A stretch of DNA of 64,000 nt from Arthrobacter sp. P2b (GTDB taxonomy: Bacteria; Actinomycetota; Actinomycetes; Actinomycetales; Micrococcaceae), in assembly GCF_900168295.1 (NCBI RefSeq), contig NZ_FVZL01000003.1:186001-250000 (forward strand), read 5' to 3'. The position numbers were made by a program, and so were the translations under genes. The notes beneath the pieces were generated by a model, which saw nothing but the letters and a program-made list of their open reading frames with translations, did not search any database and was not told the origin of the DNA. This document shows positions 16,072 to 26,400 of the stretch, piece by piece. The stretch's first letter is position 1. Each line of letters starts with the position of its first letter.

Positions 16072-18195
16072 ATGCCCGAAAATTACAACGACTCCGTCGA
16101 CACCCCGAACACCGTGAACGACGCCCCCACCGCGGCTGTCGAATTCACCGAGGCCGTTGCCCCCGCAGCAGAGCCCGCTGAAGAAGCCGCTGCCCCGGCA
16201 GCAGAACCCGCCGCACCCGCCGCAGAGACGTCCGCTCCCGCCGCCAAGGTTGAGGAAGACGATGAAGAAGGCATCAAGTTCGCCGACCTCGGCATCGACG
16301 GCCGCGTCCTGGCCGCCCTGCAGGACGTCGGCTACGAAAAGCCGTCCCCCATCCAGGCAGCAACCATCCCGCTGCTGCTTGAAGGCCGCGACGTTGTGGG
16401 CCTCGCCCAGACCGGCACCGGTAAGACTGCAGCATTCGCAGTACCGGCACTGTCCCGCCTGGCAGAGCTCCACGACCTCAACGGCCCGTCCCGCAAGACG
16501 CAGGCCCTGGTGCTGGCTCCCACCCGTGAGCTCGCGCTCCAGGTTGCCGAGGCCTTCACTTCCTACGCCAAGCACATCGACGACTTCACCGTCCTTCCCG
16601 TCTACGGCGGCTCCGCCTACGGCCCCCAGCTCGCAGGCCTGCGCCGCGGCGCCCAGGTGGTTGTGGGTACCCCCGGCCGCGTGATCGACCACATCGCCAA
16701 GGGCTCCCTTGACCTGTCCGAGCTCCAGTACCTGGTGCTGGACGAGGCTGACGAAATGCTCCGCATGGGCTTCGCGGACGATGTTGAGCAGATCTTCCAG
16801 CAGACGCCCGAGGACCGCCAGGTTGCACTGTTCTCTGCCACCATGCCGAGCCAGATCCGCCGCATGTCCAAGCAGTACCTGAACAACCCGGCCGAGATCT
16901 CCGTCAAGTCCAAGACCACCACCGGCGCCAACACCCGCCAGCGGTACCTGCAGGTCATGGGCCCGCACAAGCTCGATGCGATGACCCGCATCCTCGAGGT
17001 TGAAGAGTTCGACGGCGTTATTGCCTTCGTGCGGACCAAGATGGCTACCGAGGACCTCGCCGACAAGCTGAAGTCCCGTGGTTTCCAGGCGGCCGCCATC
17101 AACGGTGACATCCCGCAGCAGCAGCGTGAACGCACTGTGGACGCGCTGAAGGAAGGCCGCATCGACATCCTCGTGGCCACCGACGTCGCAGCCCGTGGCC
17201 TTGACGTGGAGCGCATCAGCCACGTCATCAACTACGACATCCCGCATGACACCGAGTCCTACGTGCACCGCATCGGCCGTACCGGCCGTGCAGGCCGTTC
17301 GGGTGACGCGATTCTCTTCATGACGCCGCGCGAGAAGTACCTGCTGCGTTCCATCGAGAAGGCCACCCGCCAGCCGGTGGAGCAGATGCACCTGCCCACG
17401 GCGGAGACCGTGAACACGCTGCGCCTGGGCAAGTTTGCCGAGCGCATCACGGAGACCCTGGCCTCCGAGGACGTGGCTCCGTTCCGCGACCTCATCGCGT
17501 CCTACGAGGAAGAGCACAACGTTCCGGCCTCGGAGATCGCAGCCGCCCTTGCCGTGATGGCCCAGGGCGGACAGCCGCTGCTGGTCAAGGAGCTCCCCGC
17601 AGCTCCCGAGTTCCAGAAGCGCGAGCGCTCCAAGGACGGCTTCGGCTCCCGCGGCCCCACCCGTGCGCTCACCGAGGGCAACGCCACCTACCGGATCGCC
17701 GTGGGACGCCGCCAGCGCGTCATGCCCGGTTCCATCGTGGGCGCCATCGCCAACGAGGGCGGCATCTCCTCGGCGCAGATCGGCGGCATCGACATCCGCT
17801 CGGACCACTCCCTGGTGGAGCTGCCCGCGGACCTGAGCCCCGAGCAGCTGCGTGCCCTGTCCCGCACCCGGATCGGCGGCGAGCTGATCCACCTCGAGCT
17901 CGATAACGGACGCAAGCCCTCGGGCGAACGCGGCGCCTACCAGGGCAACCGCGGCGGCGACCGTGGCGGCAACTTCAAGGGCAGCGGCGGGTTCAAGAAG
18001 GAGTTCCGCAAGAACGACGGCGAGCGCACCTCCGCGGACCGCGGCGGCCGCTCCTACAGCGAACGTTCCGAGCGCTCCTTCGGCGACCGTGGCCAGTCCA
18101 GTGACTCCCGCTTCGGCGGCCACGGCGACGGCTCCCGCAAGCCCCGCGGCAACGAGGGCGGACACCGCGACTTCAACCGCAAGGGCAAGTGGTAA
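16072..18195 (+). CDS. deaD: DEAD-box ATP-dependent RNA helicase (DeaD/CsdA type)
   Basis: RNA helicase that unwinds structured RNA in ribosome assembly and cold adaptation, 707 residues. An acidic Ala/Glu/Pro-rich N-terminal tail (about 65 residues) precedes the Q motif (KPSPIQ). Walker A is AQTGTGKTAAF, then VLDEADEMLRMGF, the SAT motif, ATDVAARGLDVERI and HRIGRTGRAGR. A DbpA-type RNA-binding domain follows (RVMPGSIVGAIANEGGISSAQIG ... HLELDNG), then a basic Gly/Arg/Ser-rich tail. I chose the ATG at 16072 with GAGGAA about 9 nt upstream; an in-frame ATG at 16051 is the alternative. It ends at a clear hairpin at 18219. Confidence 0.95.
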   Translation: MPENYNDSVDTPNTVNDAPTAAVEFTEAVAPAAEPAEEAAAPAAEPAAPAAETSAPAAKVEEDDEEGIKFADLGIDGRVLAALQDVGYEKPSPIQAATIPLLLEGRDVVGLAQTGTGKTAAFAVPALSRLAELHDLNGPSRKTQALVLAPTRELALQVAEAFTSYAKHIDDFTVLPVYGGSAYGPQLAGLRRGAQVVVGTPGRVIDHIAKGSLDLSELQYLVLDEADEMLRMGFADDVEQIFQQTPEDRQVALFSATMPSQIRRMSKQYLNNPAEISVKSKTTTGANTRQRYLQVMGPHKLDAMTRILEVEEFDGVIAFVRTKMATEDLADKLKSRGFQAAAINGDIPQQQRERTVDALKEGRIDILVATDVAARGLDVERISHVINYDIPHDTESYVHRIGRTGRAGRSGDAILFMTPREKYLLRSIEKATRQPVEQMHLPTAETVNTLRLGKFAERITETLASEDVAPFRDLIASYEEEHNVPASEIAAALAVMAQGGQPLLVKELPAAPEFQKRERSKDGFGSRGPTRALTEGNATYRIAVGRRQRVMPGSIVGAIANEGGISSAQIGGIDIRSDHSLVELPADLSPEQLRALSRTRIGGELIHLELDNGRKPSGERGAYQGNRGGDRGGNFKGSGGFKKEFRKNDGERTSADRGGRSYSERSERSFGDRGQSSDSRFGGHGDGSRKPRGNEGGHRDFNRKGKW

Positions 18196-18218
18196 CCGTC
18201 AGGTAGTCTGACATCCCC

Positions 18219-18250
18219 GATGGGCCGGCTTTCGAGCCGGCCCATCGGCA
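18219..18250 (+). terminator. terminator of the RNA helicase gene
   Basis: A 12-bp perfect stem (18219-18230 with 18235-18246) has a TTCG tetraloop and is followed by GGCATTTAA. It lies 23 nt after the helicase stop. Confidence 0.8.
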
Positions 18251-18334
18251 TTTAACGCACGACGGCGGGTGGCCCCCGGCGTCGTCCGGTCCTTGCCTTT
18301 CCCGCAGCGGGTGACGTCGCCGGCGGCCCAGGAC

Positions 18335-18395
18335 AACGCGGGGTCACTCGTGGCCCGTGCCGCGCCTGGAATTGGGCCGGAAGTGACCCCGCATT
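18335..18395. repeat. inverted REP-like element, copy B
   Basis: Two 22-nt arms (18335-18356 and 18374-18395) pair at about 18 of 22 positions around a GC-rich spacer. Each arm carries the GCGGGGTCACT/AGTGACCCCGC core that also occurs at 1336-1358. The rest of the 18250-18592 gap shows no gene. Confidence 0.6.
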
Positions 18396-18592
18396 GATGC
18401 CGTGAGCGGATAAAAACTTTTCGGTGTGGGACTCGCCACACTTCACGCATCTGGCGGGTCTGCGCGCGGCCCTTGGCGTCCGGGAGGTGCTGGCTGGTGG
18501 CCCCGGAATCCCTGTAATGGCGCGGAAAAGCGACCCCATGAAGGGGAGAATCGCAACTGTTGCGCCGCTTCCCTTCCGCCCGCGGAGCCGAT

Positions 18593-18621
18593 TTGTTGGT
18601 GGGAAAATCTTCCGGTAGAGT
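18593..18621 (+). promoter_or_regulatory. promoter of the tRNA-Thr gene
   Basis: TTGTTG (18593-18598) and TAGAGT (18616-18621) are separated by exactly 17 bp and end 11 bp before tRNA-Thr, a good sigma-70-type arrangement. Confidence 0.65.
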
Positions 18622-18632
18622 ATTTACTCGTT

Positions 18633-18704
18633 GCCCCCCTAGCTCAGTGGTAGAGCGCGTTCTTGGTAAGAACGAGGTCACCGGATCGATTCCGGTGGGG
18701 GGCT
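18633..18704 (+). tRNA. tRNA-Thr (anticodon GGT)
   Basis: 72-nt cloverleaf. Acceptor stem GCCCCCC pairs with GGGGGGC at 18697-18703, followed by discriminator T. The D arm is TAGCTCAGTGGTAGAGC. The anticodon stem CGTTC/GAACG encloses TTGGTAA, giving anticodon GGT. The T stem ACCGG/CCGGT encloses ATCGATT, with A rather than T at position 54. CCA is not encoded. Confidence 0.95.
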
Positions 18705-18715
18705 CTGAATGAGGG

Positions 18716-18756
18716 CCTGTGTCAAGGCGGTTTTGACCGGCTTGACGCAGGTTTTT
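18716..18756 (+). terminator. intrinsic terminator after tRNA-Thr
   Basis: Eleven-bp stem (18716-18726 with 18741-18751, one G-T pair) followed directly by TTTTT. Confidence 0.85.
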
Positions 18757-18765
18757 CTCATTCGT

Positions 18766-18839
18766 GGCGGTGTAGCTCAGTTGGTTAGAGCGCACGACTC
18801 ATAATCGTGAGGTCGGGAGATCGAGCCTCCCCACCGCTA
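18766..18839 (+). tRNA. tRNA-Met (anticodon CAT)
   Basis: 74-nt cloverleaf. Acceptor GGCGGTG pairs with CACCGCT (a G-T pair at position 1:72). The D arm is TAGCTCAGTTGGTTAGAGC, and the anticodon stem ACGA-TCGT encloses CTCATAA, giving CAT. The T arm GGGAG/CTCCC encloses ATCGAGC. The pattern is that of an elongator tRNA-Met. CCA is not encoded. Confidence 0.93.
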
Positions 18840-18846
18840 CAGGCTA

Positions 18847-18886
18847 AACCCCCGGAATCCCCGAGATTCCGGGGGTTTTCCTTTTT
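18847..18886 (+). terminator. intrinsic terminator after tRNA-Met
   Basis: Thirteen-bp perfect stem (18847-18859 with 18865-18877), followed by TTCCTTTTT. It is the last recognisable core-chromosome feature before the accessory region; 18887-19183 shows no gene. Confidence 0.9.
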
Positions 18887-19183
18887 ACCGGACCTACCCG
18901 TGTAGAAGACTTGTCTCTGGAATTCCCTAAAAGAGAGCCACATTCTCCGCGAGGTGGCTGTTAAATGGCTGCTCGCAGCCCTGCGCGGGGCTGTGCGGGC
19001 GCAGGAAGGCCCTTGTCGGCCCTCTGGGGCTCGAAGCTCCGCCGGGTCGTCTTGTCCTGGCCTGCTGCCCATCAGGGCCTCAGGCGGGCTTAGAGGGACC
19101 CACCAGGGGATAGCGGTCCCGTCGCTAAAACTTCCTACTGCAGCCAGGAGTTCTGCCTTGAGCAGTTGAAGTAGAACCTCCGT

Positions 19184-19228
19184 CTGAAAATCGAAAGGTC
19201 ACCGGATCGACGCCGGTCGGAGCCACCA
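19184..19228 (+). pseudogene. 3' half of tRNA-Phe (integration scar, att site)
   Basis: This 45-nt piece is the tRNA from the anticodon loop (CTGAAAA, anticodon GAA = Phe) to the encoded CCA end. It holds TCGAA of the anticodon stem, the T arm ACCGG-ATCGACG-CCGGT and the acceptor strand CGGAGCC-A-CCA. Sequence 5' of the loop does not pair with the stem, and no GGCTCCG partner lies upstream at the right distance. A tRNA 3' fragment is what tyrosine-recombinase islands leave at one end. Its own terminator is still attached. Confidence 0.82.
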
Positions 19229-19231
19229 GCT

Positions 19232-19284
19232 AGAACCCCGTAGTTCCCAGTGTTTACAAGGGGAACGGCGGGGTTCTTTCGTTG
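19232..19284 (+). terminator. terminator retained behind the tRNA-Phe fragment
   Basis: Stem AGAACCCCG (19232-19240) with CGGGGTTCT (19269-19277) continues through GTTCCC/GGGAAC and is followed by TTCGTT. It lies 4 nt after the CCA end, as expected for a tRNA gene terminator. Confidence 0.8.
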
Positions 19285-19475
19285 TTTCGCCAGTCGGGCA
19301 GTTTTGCATAAATCAGCTTGGATCAGCCTGGTTTTGGTACGGACCCTTGGTATTCCCTTGGTAGGTAGGGCGTTGGAAACGCTTGTGGACGGCGACTCAA
19401 GCTGGCCTCCAAACTTCCCGGAGGGGGATGCCTCCACCTAAGGTCGGGTTCCTGTGCGAAAGCGAAGGACAGGGC

Positions 19476-19776
19476 GTGATCACCGGAGCCGCGGCAACAC
19501 CCATCGCCAACTCATTGACGGAAAAATACGTCGTGCAGCGCTACCTGCGCCCGGACCTGCTGCAGGCTACCGGGATCGAGGGCCTCAACACTTGCCCGCC
19601 AACTGAACAGGCAGAGAAAGCCCTAGCGGCACCGTCCAACACGTCGACGCACTAAAGCCGCAAAAGCTGACTCTGCACGCATCGACCAACTCGTGGCCGA
19701 CGCGGCAACGTCGGAGGAACAAGCACAGACCGAGTCTTCCGTCGAAGTCGACCCGCGGCTGGAAAAGATGCAGTGA
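19476..19776 (+). pseudogene. remnant of a large SNF2-like helicase/methylase gene
   Basis: The frame from 19476 reads VITGAAATPIANSLTEKYVVQRYLRPDLLQATGIEGLN. This resembles the TGTPIxNxxxExYxMxRYLxPDLL segment of very large SNF2-type helicase-methylase proteins of plasmids and ICEs. The frame stops at 19655. A second frame then gives RTKAAKADSARIDQLVADAATSEEQAQTESSVEVDPRLEKMQ up to a TGA at 19774-19776, which looks like a separate or frame-shifted C-terminus. Nothing intact is encoded. It supports a mobile-element origin for this edge of the island. The rest of 19285-19973 shows no gene. Confidence 0.5.
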
Positions 19777-19973
19777 CTGATAAATGCGTCTTTCCCGCAG
19801 AAGTCATAACTACGGCCACTGCAGCCACCGCCAGAGCAACCCAGCAGCGGCCATGCGAACAACTCATAGCACGGGCGTGGTTCTCGGCCGCGTTGTCCAC
19901 TCCGTTTTTGGGCACTGTGGTTACTGGGTAGTCTCAGGGAAGCACTAAGGCAATTAATAGGGGAGTAGTAACT

Positions 19974-22900
19974 ATGGGGGCAGCTGCCGGCGGGTCTGAG
20001 TTCGGGGACCACATTGCCGATTTTGGGGCGCAATGCAAACTCAAGCTGGCCGGCCCAGGAGAACGAGAGGCTCTTCTTTCCGGGCCGGTAAGTAACTTGC
20101 TGACTGCTCTAGGGCACTCAATGGACCTGGTCGTAACGGCGCACGACGAAGTCCGTGAGATGGAAGGGGCCTTACGTGCAGACTTCGCCATTTCCATCAA
20201 CAGCGAGTTGTCTGGGCACATCGAGTTGAAAGCACCCGGCGTCTCCCTCGATCCGGAAACATACGGCAAGTCGACTCACAACTATCTTCAGTGGCAGCGG
20301 CTGAAAGAGCTTCCCAATCTTCTTCACACCAACGGTCTTCAGTGGCGCTTATGGAGGAGCGGAGAGCTCAAGCACGACGTTTATCTAGGCGCCTCGTCCA
20401 TTGTCTCCGCTGGGAAGGCCCTTACGGCCAGCGCTTCCTTTGATGCCATGATTCGGGACTTCCTAAGCTGGAAGCCGGCTCCGATCACCAGTGTAAAGAA
20501 ATTGGTCGATCAGGTTGCACCTTTGGCACGCGTGCTGCGGGAAGAAGTCGCCGAAGCACTGCGAGCCGAACGCCGGGCCATCAGTTCTGGGGCCGATAAG
20601 AATCTCCAGCCTTTTCTCGGGGCTGCCCAGTCCTGGCGTCGACTACTGATGCCCGCGGCCCGCGATGACCAATTCGCTGACGGCTACGCCCAGACTGTCA
20701 CCTTCGCTCTCTTACTGGCCCGGGCAGAAGGGCTCGAGTTGCGAAAAGCGAAGCTTCATGACATTAGTGAACTGCTGGATTCAACTCATTCCCTGATGGG
20801 TAGGGCTCTTGAGCTGCTCACAAAACATGCAACAGGGCCGGTGAGCACCGCCATTGACCTGCTTACGAGGGTTATTTCGTCCGTCGAATGGGACACTCTG
20901 TCCAAGGGAAGCAAAGACGTTTACCTCCACCTCTACGAGGACTTCCTAGAAAACTATGATCCGGAGCTGCGGGAAAAGACAGGAAGCTACTACACCCCGC
21001 CCGAAGTGGTAGAGGACATGGTCCGTCTAACTGAGGAAGCGCTGCGGAGCTACTTCGGCAAGACCAGGGCTTTCCGCGATCCGTCCGTGGCGGTTGTGGA
21101 TGGTTCCATGGGAACGGGGACGTACCCCCTCGAAGTATTGAAACGGGCGGGTGACCAAGCGAGAGCGGAATACGGACCGGGCGCCGTGCCGGAGGCCCTC
21201 ACTTCGCTAGCCAACCGGATCTATGGCCTCGAACTGCAGTCCGGGCCGTTCTCTGTCGCCGAACTACGGATCACCGGGGAACTGAAGAAGGCTGGAGCAG
21301 ACCTTCCTGCAACGGGGTTGAACCTGTTCGTCGCAGATACTCTGGAGTCCCCTTGGTCAGCTTCAGCAGACCAGCTCTCTTTCACGGAACAGCTGATCGC
21401 CGTGCAGCGCCAGCGTGCAAACGCTATGAAGCGCGAACGCAACGTTCAGGTCGTCATAAGCAATCCTCCGTACGAGGAGCGGGCGGCCGGTATGGGTGGG
21501 TGGATTGAAAAGGGCGACCTGGCTCATAACTTCGATTTTGTCCCATTGGACGACTTCAAGCTGCCCGGCAACGGACGGCACGAGGGCATGGCGCTGAAGA
21601 ATCTCTATGTGTATTTCTGGCGTTGGGCGATGTGGAAGGTTTTCGAGTCCACGCCATCTGTTGCAGAAATGCCTGACGGCGATGAAGGAATCATCTGCTA
21701 CATCTCAGCTAACGGATATCTCACAGGACCCGGCTTCCGCGGTATGCGGAAATATCTGCGGGAAACCTGCTCCCATGGATGGATTATCGACGTCAGCCCA
21801 GAAGGTAAAAGGCCCCCACGGGGAAATGCAGTCTTCAACATCGAGACTCCCGTAGTCATAGCCATGTTCATCCGCACCAGCGGGACAGACACAACCACTC
21901 CGGCGGTCATTCAGCACACAACCCTGCAAGGGACATACCCGGAGAAAATGGCAACACTGTCCACTCTGACGTTGGATGATGCCAGATGGACGCCCGTGAG
22001 GGACGCGTGGACGGCACCCTTCACTCCAGCCCCAGCGGGGACTTGGGACTCCTATCCTGCGATCAGCGACCTAATGCCCTGGTATATAACCGGCGTAACC
22101 TCCAACCGCGGATGGGTTTACAGCCCGTCAGCGTCCACGCTTGATGAGCGGTTCAAGCGGTTGACCCAAGAGCCAGACGCCAAGACTAAAGCGGACCTGC
22201 TGAAGACCACGGACACATCCACCATCCACAAGACCAAGGCACCTTTCCCTGCGCTCGTGGTGAACGGAGTCTCGGACACTGAGCAAGCGACGAATGTGCC
22301 GTTGACTAACGTGATCATGGCCGCGGAGGCCAAGAAGGTGCTGCTGGCATACCGGTCCTTTGACCGTCAGTACGTCATTGCTGATGCCCGTCTGCTGGAT
22401 CGTCCGCGTCCTTCACTCTGGCATGCTCGGAGCGTTGATGGGCAAATTTTCGCCATTGAGCAGCACAGCCATCATCCTGGCGCAGGCCCCGGCATGGTGT
22501 TCTCAAACCTCATGCCGGATCAGCACTCGTTCAACAATCGTGGGGGGAGGACGCTGCCACTGTTTCATCCCGACGGCAGCCCCAATGCCGCACCGGGCCT
22601 ACTTGCCGCACTCGCAAAGGTGCTTAAGCGCGAAGTGTCAGCTTCAGAACTGCTCAGCTACATCGCCGGGGTTACCGCGAACCCGCACTTCATCGAGCTT
22701 TACAGCGAGGATTTGCGGACGCCGGGCATTCGTGTCCCCCTAACGAAGGACGCCGGTCTCTGGGTGAATGCGGTGGAACTGGGCGAGGAGATTCTATGGC
22801 TGCACACTTTTGGCAGCAGGTTCGTGGACGTCGATAAGGACCGCGGTGCCGATATCCGCCAGCGAAGTGGCCTCAGCCATCCGACGTATCTGGAGACAGT

Positions 22901-23324
22901 GAAGGGAATGCCAGATGTCATGGATCATGACGATGAAGCGAATGTGCTCAAAGTAGGGACAGGCAGGTTCGGAGGGGTCTCCAAGGACGTGTACGAGTAT
23001 CAGGTTGGTGGCGTCAACGTCCTCAGGCAGTGGTTCGGTTACCGCAAGCAAAATCCGAACGGCAAGATCACTTCGGAACTAGACAAGATCGTCCCGGATC
23101 GCTGGGAGTCAGAATGGACTGAGCATCTTTTGCAAGTGCTCAGCGCTCTGACCCAGCTCGTGGAGGCTCAAGAGTTACAGGCTAAGCTCTTGGATGACAT
23201 CGCTTCCTCGGAGCTTTTCAGCATGGAGGAGCTTTCGCTTCTGGGAGTCGACTGGCCGATAGACGCGAAGGGGAGCACCTCTCGCTCGGTTCGATACCCC
23301 CTAAGCGGCGGGCTGTTCGATTGA
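19974..23324 (+). CDS. type ISP-like restriction-modification enzyme
   Basis: Single-chain restriction and modification protein of 1116 residues. The N-terminus carries a PD-(D/E)XK-like nuclease motif, D70 then E84-L-K86 (RADFAISINSELSGHIELKAPG). After the DFLENYDPELREKTGSYYTPPEVVEDMVRL block comes the N6-adenine methylase core: motif I VDGSMGTGTYPLEVL near residue 373 and NPPY near 496. The C-terminal ANPHFIELYSEDLRTPGIRVPLTKDAGLWVNAVELGEEILWLHTFG is the target-recognition region typical of type ISP enzymes. No helicase/translocase domain is seen, so it is shorter than LlaBIII-class enzymes (about 1570 residues). GGGGAG lies 8 nt before the ATG. It is followed by a YobI-like NTPase. Confidence 0.88.
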   Translation: MGAAAGGSEFGDHIADFGAQCKLKLAGPGEREALLSGPVSNLLTALGHSMDLVVTAHDEVREMEGALRADFAISINSELSGHIELKAPGVSLDPETYGKSTHNYLQWQRLKELPNLLHTNGLQWRLWRSGELKHDVYLGASSIVSAGKALTASASFDAMIRDFLSWKPAPITSVKKLVDQVAPLARVLREEVAEALRAERRAISSGADKNLQPFLGAAQSWRRLLMPAARDDQFADGYAQTVTFALLLARAEGLELRKAKLHDISELLDSTHSLMGRALELLTKHATGPVSTAIDLLTRVISSVEWDTLSKGSKDVYLHLYEDFLENYDPELREKTGSYYTPPEVVEDMVRLTEEALRSYFGKTRAFRDPSVAVVDGSMGTGTYPLEVLKRAGDQARAEYGPGAVPEALTSLANRIYGLELQSGPFSVAELRITGELKKAGADLPATGLNLFVADTLESPWSASADQLSFTEQLIAVQRQRANAMKRERNVQVVISNPPYEERAAGMGGWIEKGDLAHNFDFVPLDDFKLPGNGRHEGMALKNLYVYFWRWAMWKVFESTPSVAEMPDGDEGIICYISANGYLTGPGFRGMRKYLRETCSHGWIIDVSPEGKRPPRGNAVFNIETPVVIAMFIRTSGTDTTTPAVIQHTTLQGTYPEKMATLSTLTLDDARWTPVRDAWTAPFTPAPAGTWDSYPAISDLMPWYITGVTSNRGWVYSPSASTLDERFKRLTQEPDAKTKADLLKTTDTSTIHKTKAPFPALVVNGVSDTEQATNVPLTNVIMAAEAKKVLLAYRSFDRQYVIADARLLDRPRPSLWHARSVDGQIFAIEQHSHHPGAGPGMVFSNLMPDQHSFNNRGGRTLPLFHPDGSPNAAPGLLAALAKVLKREVSASELLSYIAGVTANPHFIELYSEDLRTPGIRVPLTKDAGLWVNAVELGEEILWLHTFGSRFVDVDKDRGADIRQRSGLSHPTYLETVKGMPDVMDHDDEANVLKVGTGRFGGVSKDVYEYQVGGVNVLRQWFGYRKQNPNGKITSELDKIVPDRWESEWTEHLLQVLSALTQLVEAQELQAKLLDDIASSELFSMEELSLLGVDWPIDAKGSTSRSVRYPLSGGLFD

Positions 23325-23448
23325 TCTAACCACTGTAAATCAAGGGATAAAGTAGGCCGAGGCCTCAGACATGTCCTATGGACCCGAGCGCTCTATCGGA
23401 GCCTCTGAAGCTAAACACTGATCACGTCGAGGACTTGTTGGGGGAAAA

Positions 23449-26400
23449 GTGAACGTGGCCGAGGAAGATCCGGAACAGCAAGCGCCACTGGGGCGGCGTA
23501 TCTACCTTCGCTCACTTGGGCCTGAGTATGTCAAAGCCCACCACAGCATCTATGTGGGGCATCTCGAAGACGCTGTCCAAAACAAGAAGAACCGCAACAT
23601 CGCTCTTACCGGCCGCTACGGTGCCGGCAAATCCAGCGTGCTGGATGACTTCGAGAAGAAGCACCCGCAATCGACGGTCCGCATCAGCATCAACACCCTT
23701 GGTCCCGCTAAGGACGACGAGGACCTGACCAACCGGATCCAAAAGGAACTGGTCAAGCAACTCGTCTACCGACTGAAGCCGGGCCAAATCCGTCGATCCA
23801 GATTCGCTAGACCCAAGCCGCTGACCCAAGGAAGGGCATTCGTTCAGGCTCTTGGGGCGAGCGTGGTCGGACTGGGCCTCCTGTGGTTGCTCGGGGTGCG
23901 CCCCGGGGCCGGCTGGCCGGACCCGGCCGCGGACACGGCCGCTTTTGTCGGTTGGGCGGTGCTTTTCTTCGTCCTAGTCCTGCTTTCCCTCTGGGCGGTC
24001 CGCTGGGTCATCGGGGATCGGATCGTCTCGGAAGTTACGACGGCCGGCACCAAGATCGCGCTGGGCGAGGGACCGACCACCTACTTCGACAGCTTCCTCG
24101 ACGAGATCGTCGCATTTTTCGACGCAGTCGAGCCCAAGTACTTGATCTTTGAGGATCTGGACCGCTTCGATGACCCACAGATTTTCGACTCGCTCCGCGA
24201 GCTCAACACACTCGTCAATGCCTCTTCGCATTGGCAGGCCAAAGAGGAGCCGCTTCGATTTATCTACGCCATCAAGGACAGCCTGTTCGAGCAGCTCGGC
24301 GCGGAGGCCAAATCCGAGGGTGAAGAGGCCGGAGACAAGGGGGTTCAAGGCGGTTCCAGGGAGGGCGCGAAGCCGCGGCTCGATGTGGCTGTTGCAGCAG
24401 TCCGTCGCGCGAACCGGACCAAGTTTTTCGAACTGGTCATTCCTATGGTCCCGTTCATATCGCACCGCAACGCGCGCGACCACCTCGTCGAGGCAATGGT
24501 GTCGCTAGGCTTTGCCGAGGACTTCGTGTCGCGGCCGCTGCTCGATCTAATCGCTCGCCACACCACAGATATGCGCCTGATGAAAAACATCTGCAACGAG
24601 TTCGCGGTATTCGCAGAGCACCTGCTGTGGACGGAGAACCCTGCGCCCGGCATGACAGCGGACCATCTCTTCGCACTCGTCGCGTACAAGAACTTCCACC
24701 TCGCAGATTTCGAAGCCATCTCGCAGCGCACGAGCACACTCGATGAACTCGAGCGGCTCCATCGCGACGAGGTCAGGAGCCTGATCGAGGGCCTGCAGGC
24801 GCAGCGACGCAAACGGTTGAGGACCGAGGAGCAACGCAAGCGGAAAGAGGCCACCGCGGTGGAGCTGGGCAACAGGCTCCGCGACATCAAGGACATGTTC
24901 CCTCCCTCGAACGGCTATTCATACGTCTCCGTCACGGTCGACGGCCAAAGCTTTGCGTTCAATGCCGTTGGCACGGTGGAATTCTGGGAGCGCGTCGCCA
25001 GGACGAAGTCGATCTCTCTCGTCCAGCAGTACAGCCAGGGCACGGTCACGCCAACCGAGGCCCAGTTCATTCGTATCTTCCCGGAGGTCGAGTCGGAGCA
25101 GTGGCATGAACCTACTTCCGCCGAGCTCGCGCGACTGCTTCAGGAGTACGACCAGGACATCGCGACACTGAGGGGTACGGACTTCGCCGGGCTGGCCCGC
25201 TACGAGCGAGTGCCGAAGGGCCGGATAAGGTTCGACCAGCGCATCACCGACGTGCTCGAGTCAGAGCTGGCACGTGATCTCGTGCGGCGAGGCTTCATCA
25301 CAAGCAACTATGCCGAGTACTCCGCGATCTTCTACGGCAAATTCGTCGGTGTCGACGTCGCGTTCTTCTACAACCACAGCGTCCAGCCGAACGAGATGTA
25401 CCTCGACTACGAGTTCACTTCCGAGAACGCGATTAGCAACTTGCTCGAGCAAGTCCCTGCAGACTTCACAAGCACAGTGAGCGCGCTGAACGTCCAGGTC
25501 GCCTCCTATCTGCTCGTTGACAGGCCCGCGGATGCGAAGCGACTCGTCGCGTACGCCGTCAATCACGACAGCAAGGACGTCCAGGCGTTCATTGATGCCT
25601 TCCTCAATACGCCCGATGCTCCGCGCGAGCTCCTCGTCCAGCAACTGACGATGCATCCGTGGCGTGACGTGTTCGAATACGTGGCAGGTCACCCTGGTGT
25701 CCCGGACGAAGACATTCGACTTAGGTTGTTCGACGCAGCGCTTCTCAACACGCTTGAGGCTGACGCCTACGAGATCGGCGAGTCCTCGAGGGCCCTGCTT
25801 GAGTCGTCGTACCAGCAACTAACTGCCGTCAGCGAGTACCAGGCTCCGTTGCAGACTGGCCGGATCTTCTCAATCATGGAGGCCGCGGAGCTGATCATCA
25901 CTGACCTCGGTGATCTGAGTGAGCCGCTCCGAGGCCAGGTGGTAGCTGCGCACATGTACAAGATCAGCGAGCTGAATCTGCGGCTGGCACTTGAAGCCAA
26001 CGTCGCCCCGACGCTTGACGAGGTGCGCAAGAAGCCAAGCGTGTGGGAGTTTTGTAGGACGCACATCGCTGAGTATTTCGCTGCGATGCGGGCCGCCGAT
26101 CCGACTGGGCGGATTGTGCTCACGGAGTCGGCGCTGGTCGAGGTTATCAGCGAGCAGCATGAGTCATGGACGGAGGACGAGCTGAGCGACGTCCTCGATG
26201 GGAGCGCCGCTTCCGCCGCGATCGAGGACATTGAGGACGTCCCGGAGTCCACCTGGCACATGATCGTGGGTGCGAGTCTCATGGTTCCGACGGTTTCCAA
26301 CGTATGGGCTTATGTGCAGGCTCATGGGGTGGACGAACATCTGTCTGGTTTTCTGGCCGCGGACGGGGTCGATGCGGTCGAGCTGCGGGACGTCGAGAAG

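Noticed and set aside
15664..18165. An 833-codon open frame on the minus strand opposite the RNA helicase.
   Set aside because: It is the antisense shadow of a G/C-rich gene; its sequence is low-complexity Leu/Gly/Val/Asp and lacks any family motif, whereas the plus strand has every DEAD-box motif.
19141..19228. A complete tRNA-Phe gene ending at 19228.
   Set aside because: The sequence 5' of the anticodon loop does not pair with the 3' anticodon stem or supply a GGCTCCG acceptor strand, so only the 3' half is present.
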